Shown: positions 1-9,389 of the stretch, one piece after another | Numbering within the stretch: position 1 is the stretch's first letter | Layout: the number at the start of each line of letters is the position of its first letter | Source: AP-15 sp963762575 | Lineage (GTDB): Bacteria; Pseudomonadota; Alphaproteobacteria; ATCC43930; CGMCC-115725 | Assembly (NCBI GenBank): GCA_963762575.1 | Contig: CAVXLL010000001.1 | Coordinates: 496,001-560,000, forward strand | Length of the DNA stretch: 64,000 nucleotides | Reading direction: 5' to 3' | Position numbers and translations under genes: made by a program | The notes under the pieces: generated by a model | Told to the model about the DNA's origin: nothing | Seen by the model: the letters and a program-made list of their open reading frames with translations, nothing else | The model's database searches: none

Positions 1-258
1 GACCGCCGCCGGCAATCGGCGGGTTACCAGAAGTAAAGGCTTCGCCATCACACGACTGTCCCAAACGCCTGCAACCGAAATTTGCCTCGAACGACGCCCC
101 CTTCATCCTCTTCCTCCACGGCGCAACCAATGGATTTCGCCGCCCCGCAACTTCGTGCTTTACCAATAGCTGGTGTGGCCGACCACGAAACGATGTTCGC
201 AGTTGAGATTCTGCCGAGACATATGACGACAAACCTAGCGAGCGAAGAAAGAGAATGA
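1..258. other. Leading segment, no gene recognised
   Basis: No supported gene is visible here. A 93-codon minus-strand frame (48-329) runs through tRNA-Sec, so it is not believed. Confidence 0.5.
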
Positions 259-352
259 TGGCGGAAGAGGCAGGAGTCGAACCTACCGAGGACGCCTGGC
301 GCCCTCCAACGGGTTTGAAGCCCGCGCAAGTCACCGGACCCGATGCTCTTCC
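259..352 (-). tRNA. selC: tRNA-Sec (anticodon TCA)
   Basis: Selenocysteine tRNA that reads UGA. On the minus strand the acceptor GGAAGAG pairs with CTCTTCC, followed by discriminator G and an encoded CCA (259-261). The anticodon loop CTTCAAA carries TCA at 316-318. The T arm contains the TTCGACT loop. The long variable arm (GAGGGCG with CGTCCTC, about 7 bp) is the expected Sec/Ser-type extra arm. Total length with CCA is 94 nt, as usual for bacterial tRNA-Sec. It lies 61 bases downstream of selB in the same orientation, so it is probably part of a selD-selA-selB-selC unit. Confidence 0.95.
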
Positions 353-413
353 GAGATCGATATTGCAGGTTCTTTGCGCCGGATCAAAGGTCGAAGCGTC
401 TGCCGCTTCGTAG

Positions 414-2330
414 TCAGGCGAATACCTCGCTGCCGCGCAGCACGATGCGCGTGTCGCCGGTCCGTCGGGTTGCCCCCATCTTATCGAAGTATTCGAGGAT
501 CTGGATCGTCAGATTGCGGCCGATGCCGCAGCGGTTCCTGAACGTCGCTGCGGTGAATGTGCCCTCGGGCGAGCTGCCGGCGAGCTCGCACGCGATCTCG
601 GCGAGGCGCGCCAGGATCTCGGGGAGAAAGAACCGATTGTCGGCGACCCGGGCGACCCGGCCCAGCCGCTCGGCGCGGTTGAGAAAGCGTTCCACCGCAT
701 CGGGCTCGAGTTCGAGCGCGGCGGCCAGCTCACGAATTCGCGGCGCCCGCAGGTCCGCGGCGGCGAGCAGCGGGTGAAGGCGCTCCCAGAGCCGCTCATC
801 CGACCGGGTCAGCCGAGGCTGGTGCTCGGGCAAACGCCATATCGGGCCCTGACGCACGACGCGGCCGGCGCCGGCGAGCTCCACGAGCGCCGCGTCGAGC
901 GCCGCCCCTGGAGCCGCCGCACGCAATTGCATGATCAGGGCCGGCCGGCTGGGCCCGAGCGCGTCGGGCTGTGTTTCATGCCAGGCGCCGAGCGTGCCGA
1001 CGATCCTATCGCCCAGCGCAGTCAGCCGCTCGGGGGTCAAAGCGATCGAAGCGCGCGCCGGTCCGACACGCAGAAATTCGCCCGCTTCGGTCAGACGATC
1101 GAGCTCGCTCGGCGCCAGGTTGCGCGCCAAGGCGAATTGCGCCAGATCAACCATCCCTTGAACCGCGAGCAAGCGAGACAGCGCTTGCGCCGGGTCTGTC
1201 GTGGCGAGCGCCTCGACGACCGCGAGCCGCGCGGGTTGCCGGCGGCCCCGGCGCGGCGCGAAAGGATCGACGACGCGGCCGCCCGCCAAGGTGTGCCGGG
1301 CGGCGTGGTCGCGCAACACTGCACGATCGCCGCACAGTGCACCGACCGGGTGCTCCAGATCGAGCTGCACAAAACCGCTCTCGCCCGGCGCAATCTCCCG
1401 CGAGCCGAGCACCGCGGCGCGAGCGACAGTATCTGTTGTGCCGAGGTGCAGATGGACCGGCAGCCCGTCGCGCAGCGGCGCCTCGGCGTAGCGCGAGACG
1501 CGCAACGAGAGGTCGAGCCGCATGGTCGGCGCGTGCCGTTCCGCAGCGAGGATCCAGTCGCCGCGGCGCGGCTCGCCGCCCTCCGGAAACGAGCCGGCGA
1601 CGTTGATCGCGCAGCGCTCGCCGGCGGCGGCAGTCGCGATGGGACGGTTGTGTCCGTGCAATCCACGGACCCGCACGGGTGTACCCTGAGGGCTGAGCAC
1701 GAGCCGATCGCCCGGCGCCACGGTGCCGGCGGCTATCGTGCCGGTGACGACGAGCCCGATCCCGGGCAGGGTGAAGGCCCGGTCGACCGGCATCCGGAAC
1801 AGAGCCGATGAGGCCGCCGTTCGGCAGCGATCAGACGCGGTTTTTTGCAGATGCGCGGCAAGGGCGGGGATACCCTCGCCGGTCCGGCTCGACACCGGGA
1901 AAATCGCTGCTTGCGGAAAGCCCGCCGCGACCAGCAGCGCGCCCGTCTCCGCGGCCACGGCATCCGTCCGGCCGCCCTCGACCCGGTCGATCTTGGTGAC
2001 GACCCCCGTGATCTCGGCGATCCCGATCAGCGCCAGTATGTCGAGGTGCTCGAGGGTCTGCGGGCGCGGCCCGTCATCGGCGGCGACGACCAGCAATACC
2101 CGGTCGATCGACAGCACACCGGCCAGCATATTGGCCAAAAAGCGCTCATGGCCGGGAACATCGACAAAGCCGAGCTCGGTGCCGTCGGGCAAGGTGGCAT
2201 AGGCGAAGCCCAGATCGATCGTCAGCCCACGCCGCTTCTCCTCGGGCAAGCGGTCGGCATCGACCCCCGTCAGCGCGCGGATCAGCGCCGTCTTGCCGTG
2301 ATCTATGTGACCGGCCGTCGCCAGGATCAT
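414..2330 (-). CDS. selB: Selenocysteine-specific elongation factor SelB
   Basis: GTP-dependent factor that delivers Sec-tRNA to UGA codons at SECIS hairpins. The start chosen is the ATG at 2330 (MILATAGHIDHGKTAL), because family members begin just before the P-loop. The open frame upstream (to 2468) is repeat DNA and selA overlap. The 638 aa show G1 GHIDHGKTAL, G3 DVPGHE and G4 TKID, then beta-barrel domains, then about 230 residues of winged-helix repeats that would bind SECIS RNA. The length is normal. The gene follows selA with a 73-base gap that contains a palindromic repeat, and precedes selC. No frameshift is seen, unlike many genes in the window. Confidence 0.95.
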   Translation of the reverse strand: MILATAGHIDHGKTALIRALTGVDADRLPEEKRRGLTIDLGFAYATLPDGTELGFVDVPGHERFLANMLAGVLSIDRVLLVVAADDGPRPQTLEHLDILALIGIAEITGVVTKIDRVEGGRTDAVAAETGALLVAAGFPQAAIFPVSSRTGEGIPALAAHLQKTASDRCRTAASSALFRMPVDRAFTLPGIGLVVTGTIAAGTVAPGDRLVLSPQGTPVRVRGLHGHNRPIATAAAGERCAINVAGSFPEGGEPRRGDWILAAERHAPTMRLDLSLRVSRYAEAPLRDGLPVHLHLGTTDTVARAAVLGSREIAPGESGFVQLDLEHPVGALCGDRAVLRDHAARHTLAGGRVVDPFAPRRGRRQPARLAVVEALATTDPAQALSRLLAVQGMVDLAQFALARNLAPSELDRLTEAGEFLRVGPARASIALTPERLTALGDRIVGTLGAWHETQPDALGPSRPALIMQLRAAAPGAALDAALVELAGAGRVVRQGPIWRLPEHQPRLTRSDERLWERLHPLLAAADLRAPRIRELAAALELEPDAVERFLNRAERLGRVARVADNRFFLPEILARLAEIACELAGSSPEGTFTAATFRNRCGIGRNLTIQILEYFDKMGATRRTGDTRIVLRGSEVFA

Positions 2331-2359
2331 GGGTCTTGCGGCATTACGGCCTTGCGTGC

Positions 2360-2460
2360 TTCGAGACGCGCCCAAAAGGCGCTCCTCAGCATGAGGTATG
2401 CGGTTAGCGGCATTGAGGTAATTCCTCATCCTGAGGAGGCCGCAACGCGGCCGTCTCGAA
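2360..2460. repeat. Inverted palindromic repeat between selA and selB
   Basis: Two related blocks, TTCGAGACG...CTCCTCAGCATGAGG at 2360-2396 and CCTCATCCTGAGGAGG...CGTCTCGAA at 2424-2460, are inverted copies able to form a long hairpin. Sequences of this type are common extragenic repeats in alphaproteobacterial genomes. The second block supplies the last codons of selA. Confidence 0.8.
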
Positions 2461-3864
2461 GGACGCACTGCCCGTTTTCAGAACAAGTTCGTCGAGCTGC
2501 GCGATGAAGGCCGCTTCCTCTTCGAGACAGCGCAGGTCCAGAATGACGCGGGCCGCTTCGATGCGGCCGATAATCGGGATCGGCAGCGCCCGCAAGTCGC
2601 GCGCCAGTGCTTCGAGCGCGGCGGCGGAGCGTTTCGCTGGAGGCCGCAAGGCCAGCGCCGTGCTCGGCAGCAGCGAAATCGGCAGCGCACCGCTGCCGAT
2701 CTGGCTCTTGGTTTCGATCAGAGCGATCTCGGCAACATCCCCGAAGGCGCGCTCGACGGCGGGAAGCAGCCGCTCTCCGAGCGCCCGGATCTGTTCCATG
2801 GGCCGTGCCAGCAACCGCAGCGCCGGCAGGCGCTCAGCGAGCCGATCGGGATCGGCGTAGAGCCGCAGCACGGCCTCGAGCGCTGCCAGCCGGATCTTGT
2901 CGAGGCGGAGTGCCCGTTTCAGCGGGTTGCGCGCGAGGCTTCGGATCAGCTCCGCGCGGCCCACGACGAGCCCCGCTTGCGGGCCGCCGAGCAGCTTGTC
3001 GCCGCTGAACGTGACGAGGTCGGCGCCCCGCCCGAGCGCCTCGGCCACGGTCGGTTCGTGCGGCAGCCCCCAGCGCGCGAAGTCGACGAGCGAACCGCTG
3101 CCGAGATCCTCGACAAACGGGATCGCATGATCGCGGGCGAGAGCGGCGAGCTTCGCCGTCGGCGCCGCTGCGGTGAAGCCGTGGATGGCGTAATTGCTGG
3201 TGTGCACCTTGAGAACGAGGCCGGTCTGCGGCCCGATCGCCGCGGCGTAATCGGCGAGATGCGTCCGGTTCGTCGTGCCGACCTCCCGAAGCCGCGTACC
3301 GGCTCTCGCCATGATGTCGGGCAGGCGAAACGAGCCGCCGATCTCGATCAGCTCGCCGCGCGACACGATGGTCTCGCGGCCTTCGGCCAGGCTGTTCAAC
3401 GCCAGCACCAACGCGCCGGCATTGTTGTTGACGGTCAGCGCGGCCCCCGCTCCGGTCAGCCGGGTGAGCCAGCTCGCAACATGGTTGTCACGCTCGCCGC
3501 GTTTGCCGGTCTCGATCTCGTATTCGAGCGTCGTCGGATCGCGCATCGCTTCGACGGCCGCGGCAATCGCCTCCTCCGGCAAGGGTGCGCGGCCGAGATT
3601 GGTGTGGAGCACGGTGCCGGTCAGATTGAACACGCGGCGCTGCGAAGGCTGCATTTCGCGCGCGAGCGACGCTGCGCTCTCTTCGAGAACGGACTCTACG
3701 GAGGCCGAGGCATCGCACCGGCGCAGCGCTGCCAGTGCCGTCCGGATCGCCTCGACGACGAGCGGCCGCCCGTATCGGGCGATCATCGCTATGGCCGCCT
3801 CGGACCTCAGGACCCGGTCGACCCCCGGCAGCCCCAATCTGCCACGGCGCTCCTCAGCGGTCAT
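2404..3864 (-). CDS. selA: L-seryl-tRNA(Sec) selenium transferase SelA
   Basis: PLP enzyme converting Ser-tRNA(Sec) to Sec-tRNA(Sec) with selenophosphate. The ATG at 3864 overlaps the selD stop (ATGA, 3861-3864), which fixes the start and implies coupled translation. The 486 aa include the N-terminal helical region (LPGVDRVL), the PLP core with NNNAGALVLALNSLA and EIGGSFRLPDIM, and the Schiff-base lysine context FSGDKLLGGPQAG. The family's usual length is about 460-480. The final residues (SFETAALRPPQDEELPQCR) are encoded by a palindromic repeat, so the native C-terminus appears replaced or extended by repeat DNA. Confidence 0.95.
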   Translation of the reverse strand: MTAEERRGRLGLPGVDRVLRSEAAIAMIARYGRPLVVEAIRTALAALRRCDASASVESVLEESAASLAREMQPSQRRVFNLTGTVLHTNLGRAPLPEEAIAAAVEAMRDPTTLEYEIETGKRGERDNHVASWLTRLTGAGAALTVNNNAGALVLALNSLAEGRETIVSRGELIEIGGSFRLPDIMARAGTRLREVGTTNRTHLADYAAAIGPQTGLVLKVHTSNYAIHGFTAAAPTAKLAALARDHAIPFVEDLGSGSLVDFARWGLPHEPTVAEALGRGADLVTFSGDKLLGGPQAGLVVGRAELIRSLARNPLKRALRLDKIRLAALEAVLRLYADPDRLAERLPALRLLARPMEQIRALGERLLPAVERAFGDVAEIALIETKSQIGSGALPISLLPSTALALRPPAKRSAAALEALARDLRALPIPIIGRIEAARVILDLRCLEEEAAFIAQLDELVLKTGSASFETAALRPPQDEELPQCR

Positions 3865-6080
3865 TTCGCGGCAACCAATTCGGGGACCGGCTGCGCGGCG
3901 TCTGCCTCGAAACGGACGCACGGCTCGCTCCCGCTCAGGCCTGCAACACGGCCGATCAGTGCCGCCCGATAACCGAACCTGCGCAATTCGGCGACGCACC
4001 TTGCAGCGCGATCGGCCGGGACGCCGGCCAGCAGCCCGCCTGCGGTTTGCGGGTCTATCAGCAGCGGCGCCATTTGATGAAGCTGTGCCCCGGGGTCGAG
4101 AGCTGCCAGCGCAGCGATGTTATCGGCGTGCAGTGAACTGGTGATTCCGCTGCCGAGCAGCGGCAGCGCGCCGTCGAGAGGCGGTATCGCCTCGGGGTCG
4201 AGAACAGCATCCATTCCCGAGGCGCGCAGCATTTCGAGAAGGTGGCCGAGGAGCCCGAATCCGGTCACGTCGGTGCAGGCGCCGGCGCGGTACTCAAGCA
4301 GGCAAGCGGCTGCGGAAGCGGCCGACTGCACCATCGTCGCGATCGCGGCCTCGACCAGACGCGACGCGACTAGCCCGCGCGCCGCCGCCGCAAGAATCAC
4401 GCCGGTGCCGAGCGGCTTGGTCAAGACCAGCCGATCGCCGGCACGCAGCCCAGCCTTGCGCAGCAGCTTTCCCGGCCGCGGCCGCCCGGTCACGGCAAAT
4501 CCGAGGGCGAGCTCGGCGCCCTCGGCACTGTGCCCGCCGATCAGCACGGCGCCCGCCGGCTCCAGTACGTCGAGGCCACCGCGCAGCATGTGAAACAGGT
4601 CGTGCTCGACGATCGGCGGGCGCGCCGGCGGCAGGGTGGCGATCGCCAGCGCGCTCTCCGGCGTCCCGCCCATCGCGTAGATGTCGCCAAGCGCATGGGT
4701 CGCGGCAATTCGGCCGAAGAGATAGGGGTCATCGACCATCGCGCGGAAAAAATCGACGGTCTGCAGCAGCGGCGGCGCACCGGGGAACGAGATCAGCGCG
4801 GCATCGTCCGGGCTGTCGAGGCCGATCATCACGGCGCCGCTCGTCGCCGGATTGAGCCGCCCGATGACCCGGCCGAGCACGGCCGCCGGGACCTTCGCCG
4901 CGCAACCGCCGCAGCGCATCGGGTCTTCCCCCGGCTCGGGCTGCATTTCCGGCAACTCGCGATAACGCCGCATCCAGCGACGGTCGATCCAGTCCTTCAA
5001 TTGCCACAGCTGCGGGCCATGGGCGACAAACGGCCCGCGCGAGGCCACGGCCTGCTCGTCCCCGGTGCCGATCAGCGCCAGCGCGCGCTTTTGTGGCACG
5101 GCGCGCCGCAGCCGGCGACCGGCGAGGGCGCGCCGCAGATTGGCGGCGAGCGGCGGACCCTGCCGGACGGCGTAAACCCCCGCCTTCTCGCGCGGATGGG
5201 CGACCATCGTCGCGACGTCGCCGGCCGCGAAGATCCGCGGGTCTGCGGGCGAGCGCAGCCTGTCGTCGATCGCGATGAAGCCCTCCGGCGTCAATGGCAG
5301 ACCGGTGTCCGCGAGCCAGGGCGCGGCACCGGCCTGCGTCACCCACAGCGTCTCGTCGAATTCGACCCGCCTGCCATCGGCGCAGAAGAGGACGCCCGGC
5401 GCGACGCGCACGACGGCGCTGCCGGCGTGCACGGCCACCCGGTGATCGGCGAGGATCTGCTCGAACAACCGGCGGACCCGGGCATTGTGCGACGGCAGCA
5501 ACGCCTCGCGGGTGACCAGGGTCACCTCGGCCGCGTCGCCCTTCAGACCGGCCAGGCGATGTTGCGCCGAAAGGGCGAGCTCGACTCCGCCGGAGCCGCC
5601 GCCAACGACGGCGAGGCGCAGCCGCGGCATCTCGCGCGCCCGCGCCAGCAACGCCTCCCAGCGCGCCGCGAACCGGTCGATCGGCTTGACCGCGATCGCG
5701 TGCTCGGCGGCGCCGGGGACATCCTCGGAACGGGGCGCCGAGCCGATATCGATCGACAGGACATCGTACCGGATCGGCGGATGGGCATCGCACAACAATG
5801 CGCAATCGGCCCTGTCAATCCCGATCGCTTCGTCGCGGATCAGCCGCGCGCCGGCAAATCGCGCGAGCCGCCCAAGATCGATATGGCATTCGTCGAGCGA
5901 ATAATGCCCGGCGACGTAGCCCGGCAGCATGCCCGAATAGGGCGTCTCCACGTCGCGGGTAATGAGCGTCACACGCACCCCGGGAGCCGGCCGCATGCCG
6001 AAGCTCTTCAGCACATGGACATGGGCATGTCCCCCGCCGACGAGGACGAGATCTTGAGTGATCGCGGCACGTTGCTGCAT
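3861..6080 (-). CDS. selD: Fused NAD(P)/FAD oxidoreductase-selenophosphate synthetase (SelD)
   Basis: Makes selenophosphate from selenide and ATP. Residues 1 to about 370 form an Ndh-like flavoprotein: the FAD-binding LVLVGGGHAHVHVLK lies near the start and a second Rossmann motif VVGGGSGGVEL sits mid-domain. The SelD domain starts about residue 385 with RCGGCAAKV, holding the catalytic Cys and Lys as Cys (not Sec), followed by the ATP-binding AIR-synthase-like fold (IGLDSPDDAAL, DVTGFGLLGHLLEM). The start at 6080 (MQQRAAITQD) avoids overlap with the divergent gene at 6133. Such fusions are known in some bacteria and algae; the oxidoreductase half may supply reduced selenium, which is inference. 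First gene of the selDABC run. Confidence 0.93.
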   Translation of the reverse strand: MQQRAAITQDLVLVGGGHAHVHVLKSFGMRPAPGVRVTLITRDVETPYSGMLPGYVAGHYSLDECHIDLGRLARFAGARLIRDEAIGIDRADCALLCDAHPPIRYDVLSIDIGSAPRSEDVPGAAEHAIAVKPIDRFAARWEALLARAREMPRLRLAVVGGGSGGVELALSAQHRLAGLKGDAAEVTLVTREALLPSHNARVRRLFEQILADHRVAVHAGSAVVRVAPGVLFCADGRRVEFDETLWVTQAGAAPWLADTGLPLTPEGFIAIDDRLRSPADPRIFAAGDVATMVAHPREKAGVYAVRQGPPLAANLRRALAGRRLRRAVPQKRALALIGTGDEQAVASRGPFVAHGPQLWQLKDWIDRRWMRRYRELPEMQPEPGEDPMRCGGCAAKVPAAVLGRVIGRLNPATSGAVMIGLDSPDDAALISFPGAPPLLQTVDFFRAMVDDPYLFGRIAATHALGDIYAMGGTPESALAIATLPPARPPIVEHDLFHMLRGGLDVLEPAGAVLIGGHSAEGAELALGFAVTGRPRPGKLLRKAGLRAGDRLVLTKPLGTGVILAAAARGLVASRLVEAAIATMVQSAASAAACLLEYRAGACTDVTGFGLLGHLLEMLRASGMDAVLDPEAIPPLDGALPLLGSGITSSLHADNIAALAALDPGAQLHQMAPLLIDPQTAGGLLAGVPADRAARCVAELRRFGYRAALIGRVAGLSGSEPCVRFEADAAQPVPELVAAK

Positions 6081-6132
6081 CGCCGCGACTATGCCCAAGT
6101 GCTGTGTACTACTCCAGTCGTCAGGAGGAAAT

Positions 6133-7086
6133 ATGCAGATAGGGTTCAATCTGCCGATCAGCGGGCCGATGTCGTCCCCCGAGCGCATGACCCGGATCGC
6201 GCAGCAGGGCGAGGCGTTGGGTTACGGCTACCTGACGTTGACCGACCATATCGTGCTGCCCAACCTGCGGGTGCCGGGCTACCCTTACTCCGAGAGCGGC
6301 GAATTCTTCGGGGAGGGCCCGGAACGCCGGCATGAGCAGCTGACCGCGGCGGCCTTCATCGCCGCCAAGACCACCCGGATCCGTCTCGTACTTGCGGTGA
6401 TGGTCGTGCCTCACCGGCCGGCTGTGCTCGCCGCCAAGATGCTGTAGACGATCGATGTCCTGTCCGGCGGGCGGCTGGTCGTCGGGATCGGCGCCGGCTG
6501 GCTGCAGGCGGAATTCGATGCGGTCGTCGGCCCGCCTTTTGCCGCGCGCGGGCCGGTGACCAACGAATATCTGGGCGCGTTCCGCAGTTTATGGACTGAG
6601 GAGCCGCCTCATTTCGAGGGGAACTGGGTCAAATACGACGGGATCTTATTCGAGCCCAAGCCGATGCAAAAGCCGCGCCCGCCGATCTGGGTTGGCGGCG
6701 AAAGCGGGCCGTCGCTGCGCCGCGCCGCCCGGTTCGGCGACGCGTGGTATCCGATCGGCAGCAACAGCAGACATCTGCTCGACACCCTGCCGCGGTACCG
6801 CGCCGGGATCGCCCGGCTGCGCCAGTTGACCGCCGAAGCGGGACGCGCGCCGGCGAGCGTCGCCCTGACCTACCGCGTCAAGCGGTACGGCGAAGCGGTG
6901 CCAGCAAAGGCTTCCGACGGCGAGCGACGGCTATTTTCCGGCAGCACCTCGGACATTATCGCCGATTTGCAAGCCTTGCGCGATCTCGGGGTCAGCGCCG
7001 TCGATATCGATTTCGAGCGCTCCGACCCCGAGGACTCGGTCGCGGAAATGCGCCGGTTTCAAGAGCAGGTGATTTTTCGGCTGTAG
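6133..7086 (+). pseudogene. LLM-class flavin-dependent oxidoreductase with in-frame TAG
   Basis: Luciferase-like (LLM) F420/FMN oxidoreductase, about 317 codons. ATG at 6133 follows a strong AGGAGG. The frame holds MQIGFNLPISGP, then LAVMVVPHRPAVLAAKML, then a TAG at 6445-6447, and continues in the same frame with TIDVLSGGRLVVGIGAGW, a hallmark motif of the family, to the end at 7086. Only this one codon interrupts the gene, so it is either a nonsense mutation (CAG to TAG is a plausible origin), a sequencing error, or suppressed. TGA/Sec does not apply to TAG. Divergent from selD, with a 52-base gap. Confidence 0.8.
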
Positions 7087-7984
7087 CCGCGGGCTCAGCA
7101 CACCTCGCTAACTTGCGGGTGCTAATCGGCACCATTACGGCATCCTCCGCTGCAGGCCGAGCGGCCTCGCCGGCACCGCGCTGACGGACCTTGATGCGGC
7201 CCGACGGCGTCATTGTCACCTGAGCATCCCGGACGATCCTGTCCAAATGGGCCCACACTCCGTCGAGCGCCTCGGCGATGATCCGTGCGTCGCGTAATGT
7301 ATCGTCGAGCAGTTCCGGGCGCGCCCGCAGAATCATCTGCGTCACTTCGAGTGCCTCGGCGGCATGGCGTTCCTCGACATGTTGCGAGAAGCACTCCTCG
7401 AAATACGGTTCGTGCCTGAAATGCGGGAAATGAACGGACAGGGCATCGGCTAATGCCCGCATCCAATCGACCGACAGCATCTCGACCGTGCACCACGCGC
7501 CGAGAGACCGCGAGTAGAGTTTGGGGGCCAGCCGCACAAAATCGGCCGTTTCGGCTTCGAGATAGTGGCAAAGCTCACCGAGTTCCCCGAACTCCTCATC
7601 GTCCAGCAGGCAAGCTGCGCCGATGCTGCGAAACGCTCTGGTCAGCTGGTAATGGTGAGTATCGCCGTCTGCGAGCCCGTCATCGTCGATGAAAATCCGC
7701 AGCTTGCGTTTGCGCAATGCCGGGCTGTCGAGATGCGGCAGATAATAAACCGCTGCGCGGGTCGCATGCATGGCCGACTGATAGACCAGATGGATCTGGC
7801 CGAGAAGGGCTGGATCACGCGCCACAGCGCGGGGCAGCTCCGCCAAGCGCCGGAAAAATGGCATGCGCGACGGGCGGTGTTCCTCGAATATGACGGCCAA
7901 TATGTTTGGCAGATCCTCAATCGCGGAGAGTGTCGGCTCCGATTTTCCCGACTTTCCGCCAATCGGGTCGTCATCCTTTTTCAC
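6992..7984 (-). CDS. Heme-oxygenase-like (iron-containing redox / TenA-like) protein
   Basis: 330 aa, all-helical. The region RIFIDDDGLADGDTHHYQL followed by RAFRSIGA, and the later HVEERHAAEAL, fit the heme-oxygenase-like metal-binding superfamily, in which acidic residues and His ligate iron. The substrate cannot be told. The last ~45 residues are basic, low-complexity and overlap the 3' end of the convergent luciferase-like gene by 95 bases, so the true stop may have been lost. Transcribed divergently from the MFS gene across an AT-richer spacer (7985-8165) that probably holds both promoters. Confidence 0.6.
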   Translation of the reverse strand: MKKDDDPIGGKSGKSEPTLSAIEDLPNILAVIFEEHRPSRMPFFRRLAELPRAVARDPALLGQIHLVYQSAMHATRAAVYYLPHLDSPALRKRKLRIFIDDDGLADGDTHHYQLTRAFRSIGAACLLDDEEFGELGELCHYLEAETADFVRLAPKLYSRSLGAWCTVEMLSVDWMRALADALSVHFPHFRHEPYFEECFSQHVEERHAAEALEVTQMILRARPELLDDTLRDARIIAEALDGVWAHLDRIVRDAQVTMTPSGRIKVRQRGAGEAARPAAEDAVMVPISTRKLARCAEPAATAEKSPALETGAFPRPSPRGRSARNRYRRR

Positions 7985-8165
7985 GATAATTTCCCTCGGT
8001 TGTAGCGAGTGTCAAAAGCGCAGCCGAACTCAGCTTCGGCACTGCCGCTGAGCTTGGTCCCGATCTGTAAACTTAAGGTTAAGCGTCTAAAATCCAAAAC
8101 TCGTTAACCGAATTAATTACTCATTTATCGAGAGATTGTAGCGTGAGCCTTTTCCGGTTCCGCGA

Positions 8166-9389
8166 GTGCCGATGGAAACTGCCATTCGAAAATCTTCCGC
8201 TACGACCGGTGCATTCGCCCAGTTGGCGGTCGCCTGGGTAACCATGTTCGTGGTCGGCAGCGACCTGTTCGTCGTCTCGCCGCTGCTGCCGCTGATTTCT
8301 GTCGGTTACGCAGTGCCACCCGCCTCGGCGGGATTGAGTGTGACCGTATTCGCGGTCACCTATATGCTGAGCGCTCCGGCTCTCGGCTATCTCGCCGACC
8401 GGGTTGGGCGTCGCCGCGTCCTGAGCCTCTGTCTTGGCGCCTTTGGGGCAGCCAATCTGCTGACAGCAATCGCCGGCAATTTCAGTTGGCTGCTCGCTAC
8501 GAGAATCGTTGCGGGCGCCGCGGCCGCCGGCGTGTCGCCCTCGGTATATGCCCTCACCGGGAGCAGCGCTCCACCCGAGCGGCGCGCCACCCGGCTTGCG
8601 ATCGTCGTATCGGGTCTCTTGATGTCGCTTTCCTTTGGCACACCGATAGGCCTGCTGATCGCCGCGTCGCTCGGTTGGTCGATTGTCTTCGCCGCACTCG
8701 CCGCGCTGAGCCTCATCCTCGCATGGGCGAACGGGCGCGTTTGGCGTGATGCCCCGGCCGCCACGAGTTCGTGCCGCGCTCGCCCATCGGCTGACGACGA
8801 CGGCGCTCGCCGTGCGGCTTGCTCCGACTGTGCTGTGGAGCACGGCGCTTTACGCCGTGTACACCTATCTCGGCGAAGGCCTGAGCGCATCGGGCTATTC
8901 ACCCGAGAAAATTGCGCGGGTGATCCTGTTTTACGGTTGCGGGGCAATCGCCGGCACCCTCATCGGCGGGCGCATTGCCGACCGCCTGGGGGCAAAACTG
9001 ACGATATCCGTCGGTCTGTTGGGACTCTGTTCGTGCCTTCTTGTGTTGCTCGTCGCACTGAGCTTCGAGAAACTCGTCGACTGTGCCTTTGGGCTGGTCT
9101 CGCTGTCGGCGCAGTTGTTCTTCCCGGCTCAGCAGCTCAGGCTGGCGGATGAATTCCCCGGCAGCCGCGCAGTGATGCTGGCCTGGAACAATAGCGCCCT
9201 TTTTTTAGGATCTCACTGGGGTCGTTGATCGGCGGGCAAGCCGTCGCGCTCGGCGGCTTTGACACCGATTTGATAATCGCGGCGGCCATTGCCATTGTCG
9301 CGTGGATCGCAAACCAAAGCGGCTGTCGAGGCCCTGCCGAGGCCGATATCACGCTACCGCATCAATCCTTTGGGGTAGGGGCAGGCTGA
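8166..9389 (+). pseudogene. MFS transporter, two frameshifts
   Basis: Major facilitator superfamily drug/sugar-type exporter of the inner membrane, about 407 codons. The first frame covers helices 1-6 with the MFS loop motif GYLADRVGRRRV near residue 75. The frame then changes near 8730-8800 (continuing RLTTTALAVRLAPTVLW) with GGRIADRLGAKL, and changes again at a T7 run (9200-9206), after which SLGSLIGGQAV continues to a TGA at 9387. The homopolymer suggests a base-calling indel. Start is GTG 8166 or ATG 8172. The end overlaps the convergent kinase by about 40 bases. Confidence 0.8.

Noticed and set aside
48..329. Minus-strand 93-codon frame
   Set aside because: It covers most of tRNA-Sec, has no family features and ends in the tRNA anticodon arm.
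2331..2468. Extension of selB upstream to 2468
   Set aside because: The extra residues are palindromic repeat and selA sequence; SelB proteins start just before the P-loop.
6445..6447. TAG as pyrrolysine
   Set aside because: No Pyl genes are visible and luciferase-like enzymes do not use Pyl; a mutation or read error is simpler.
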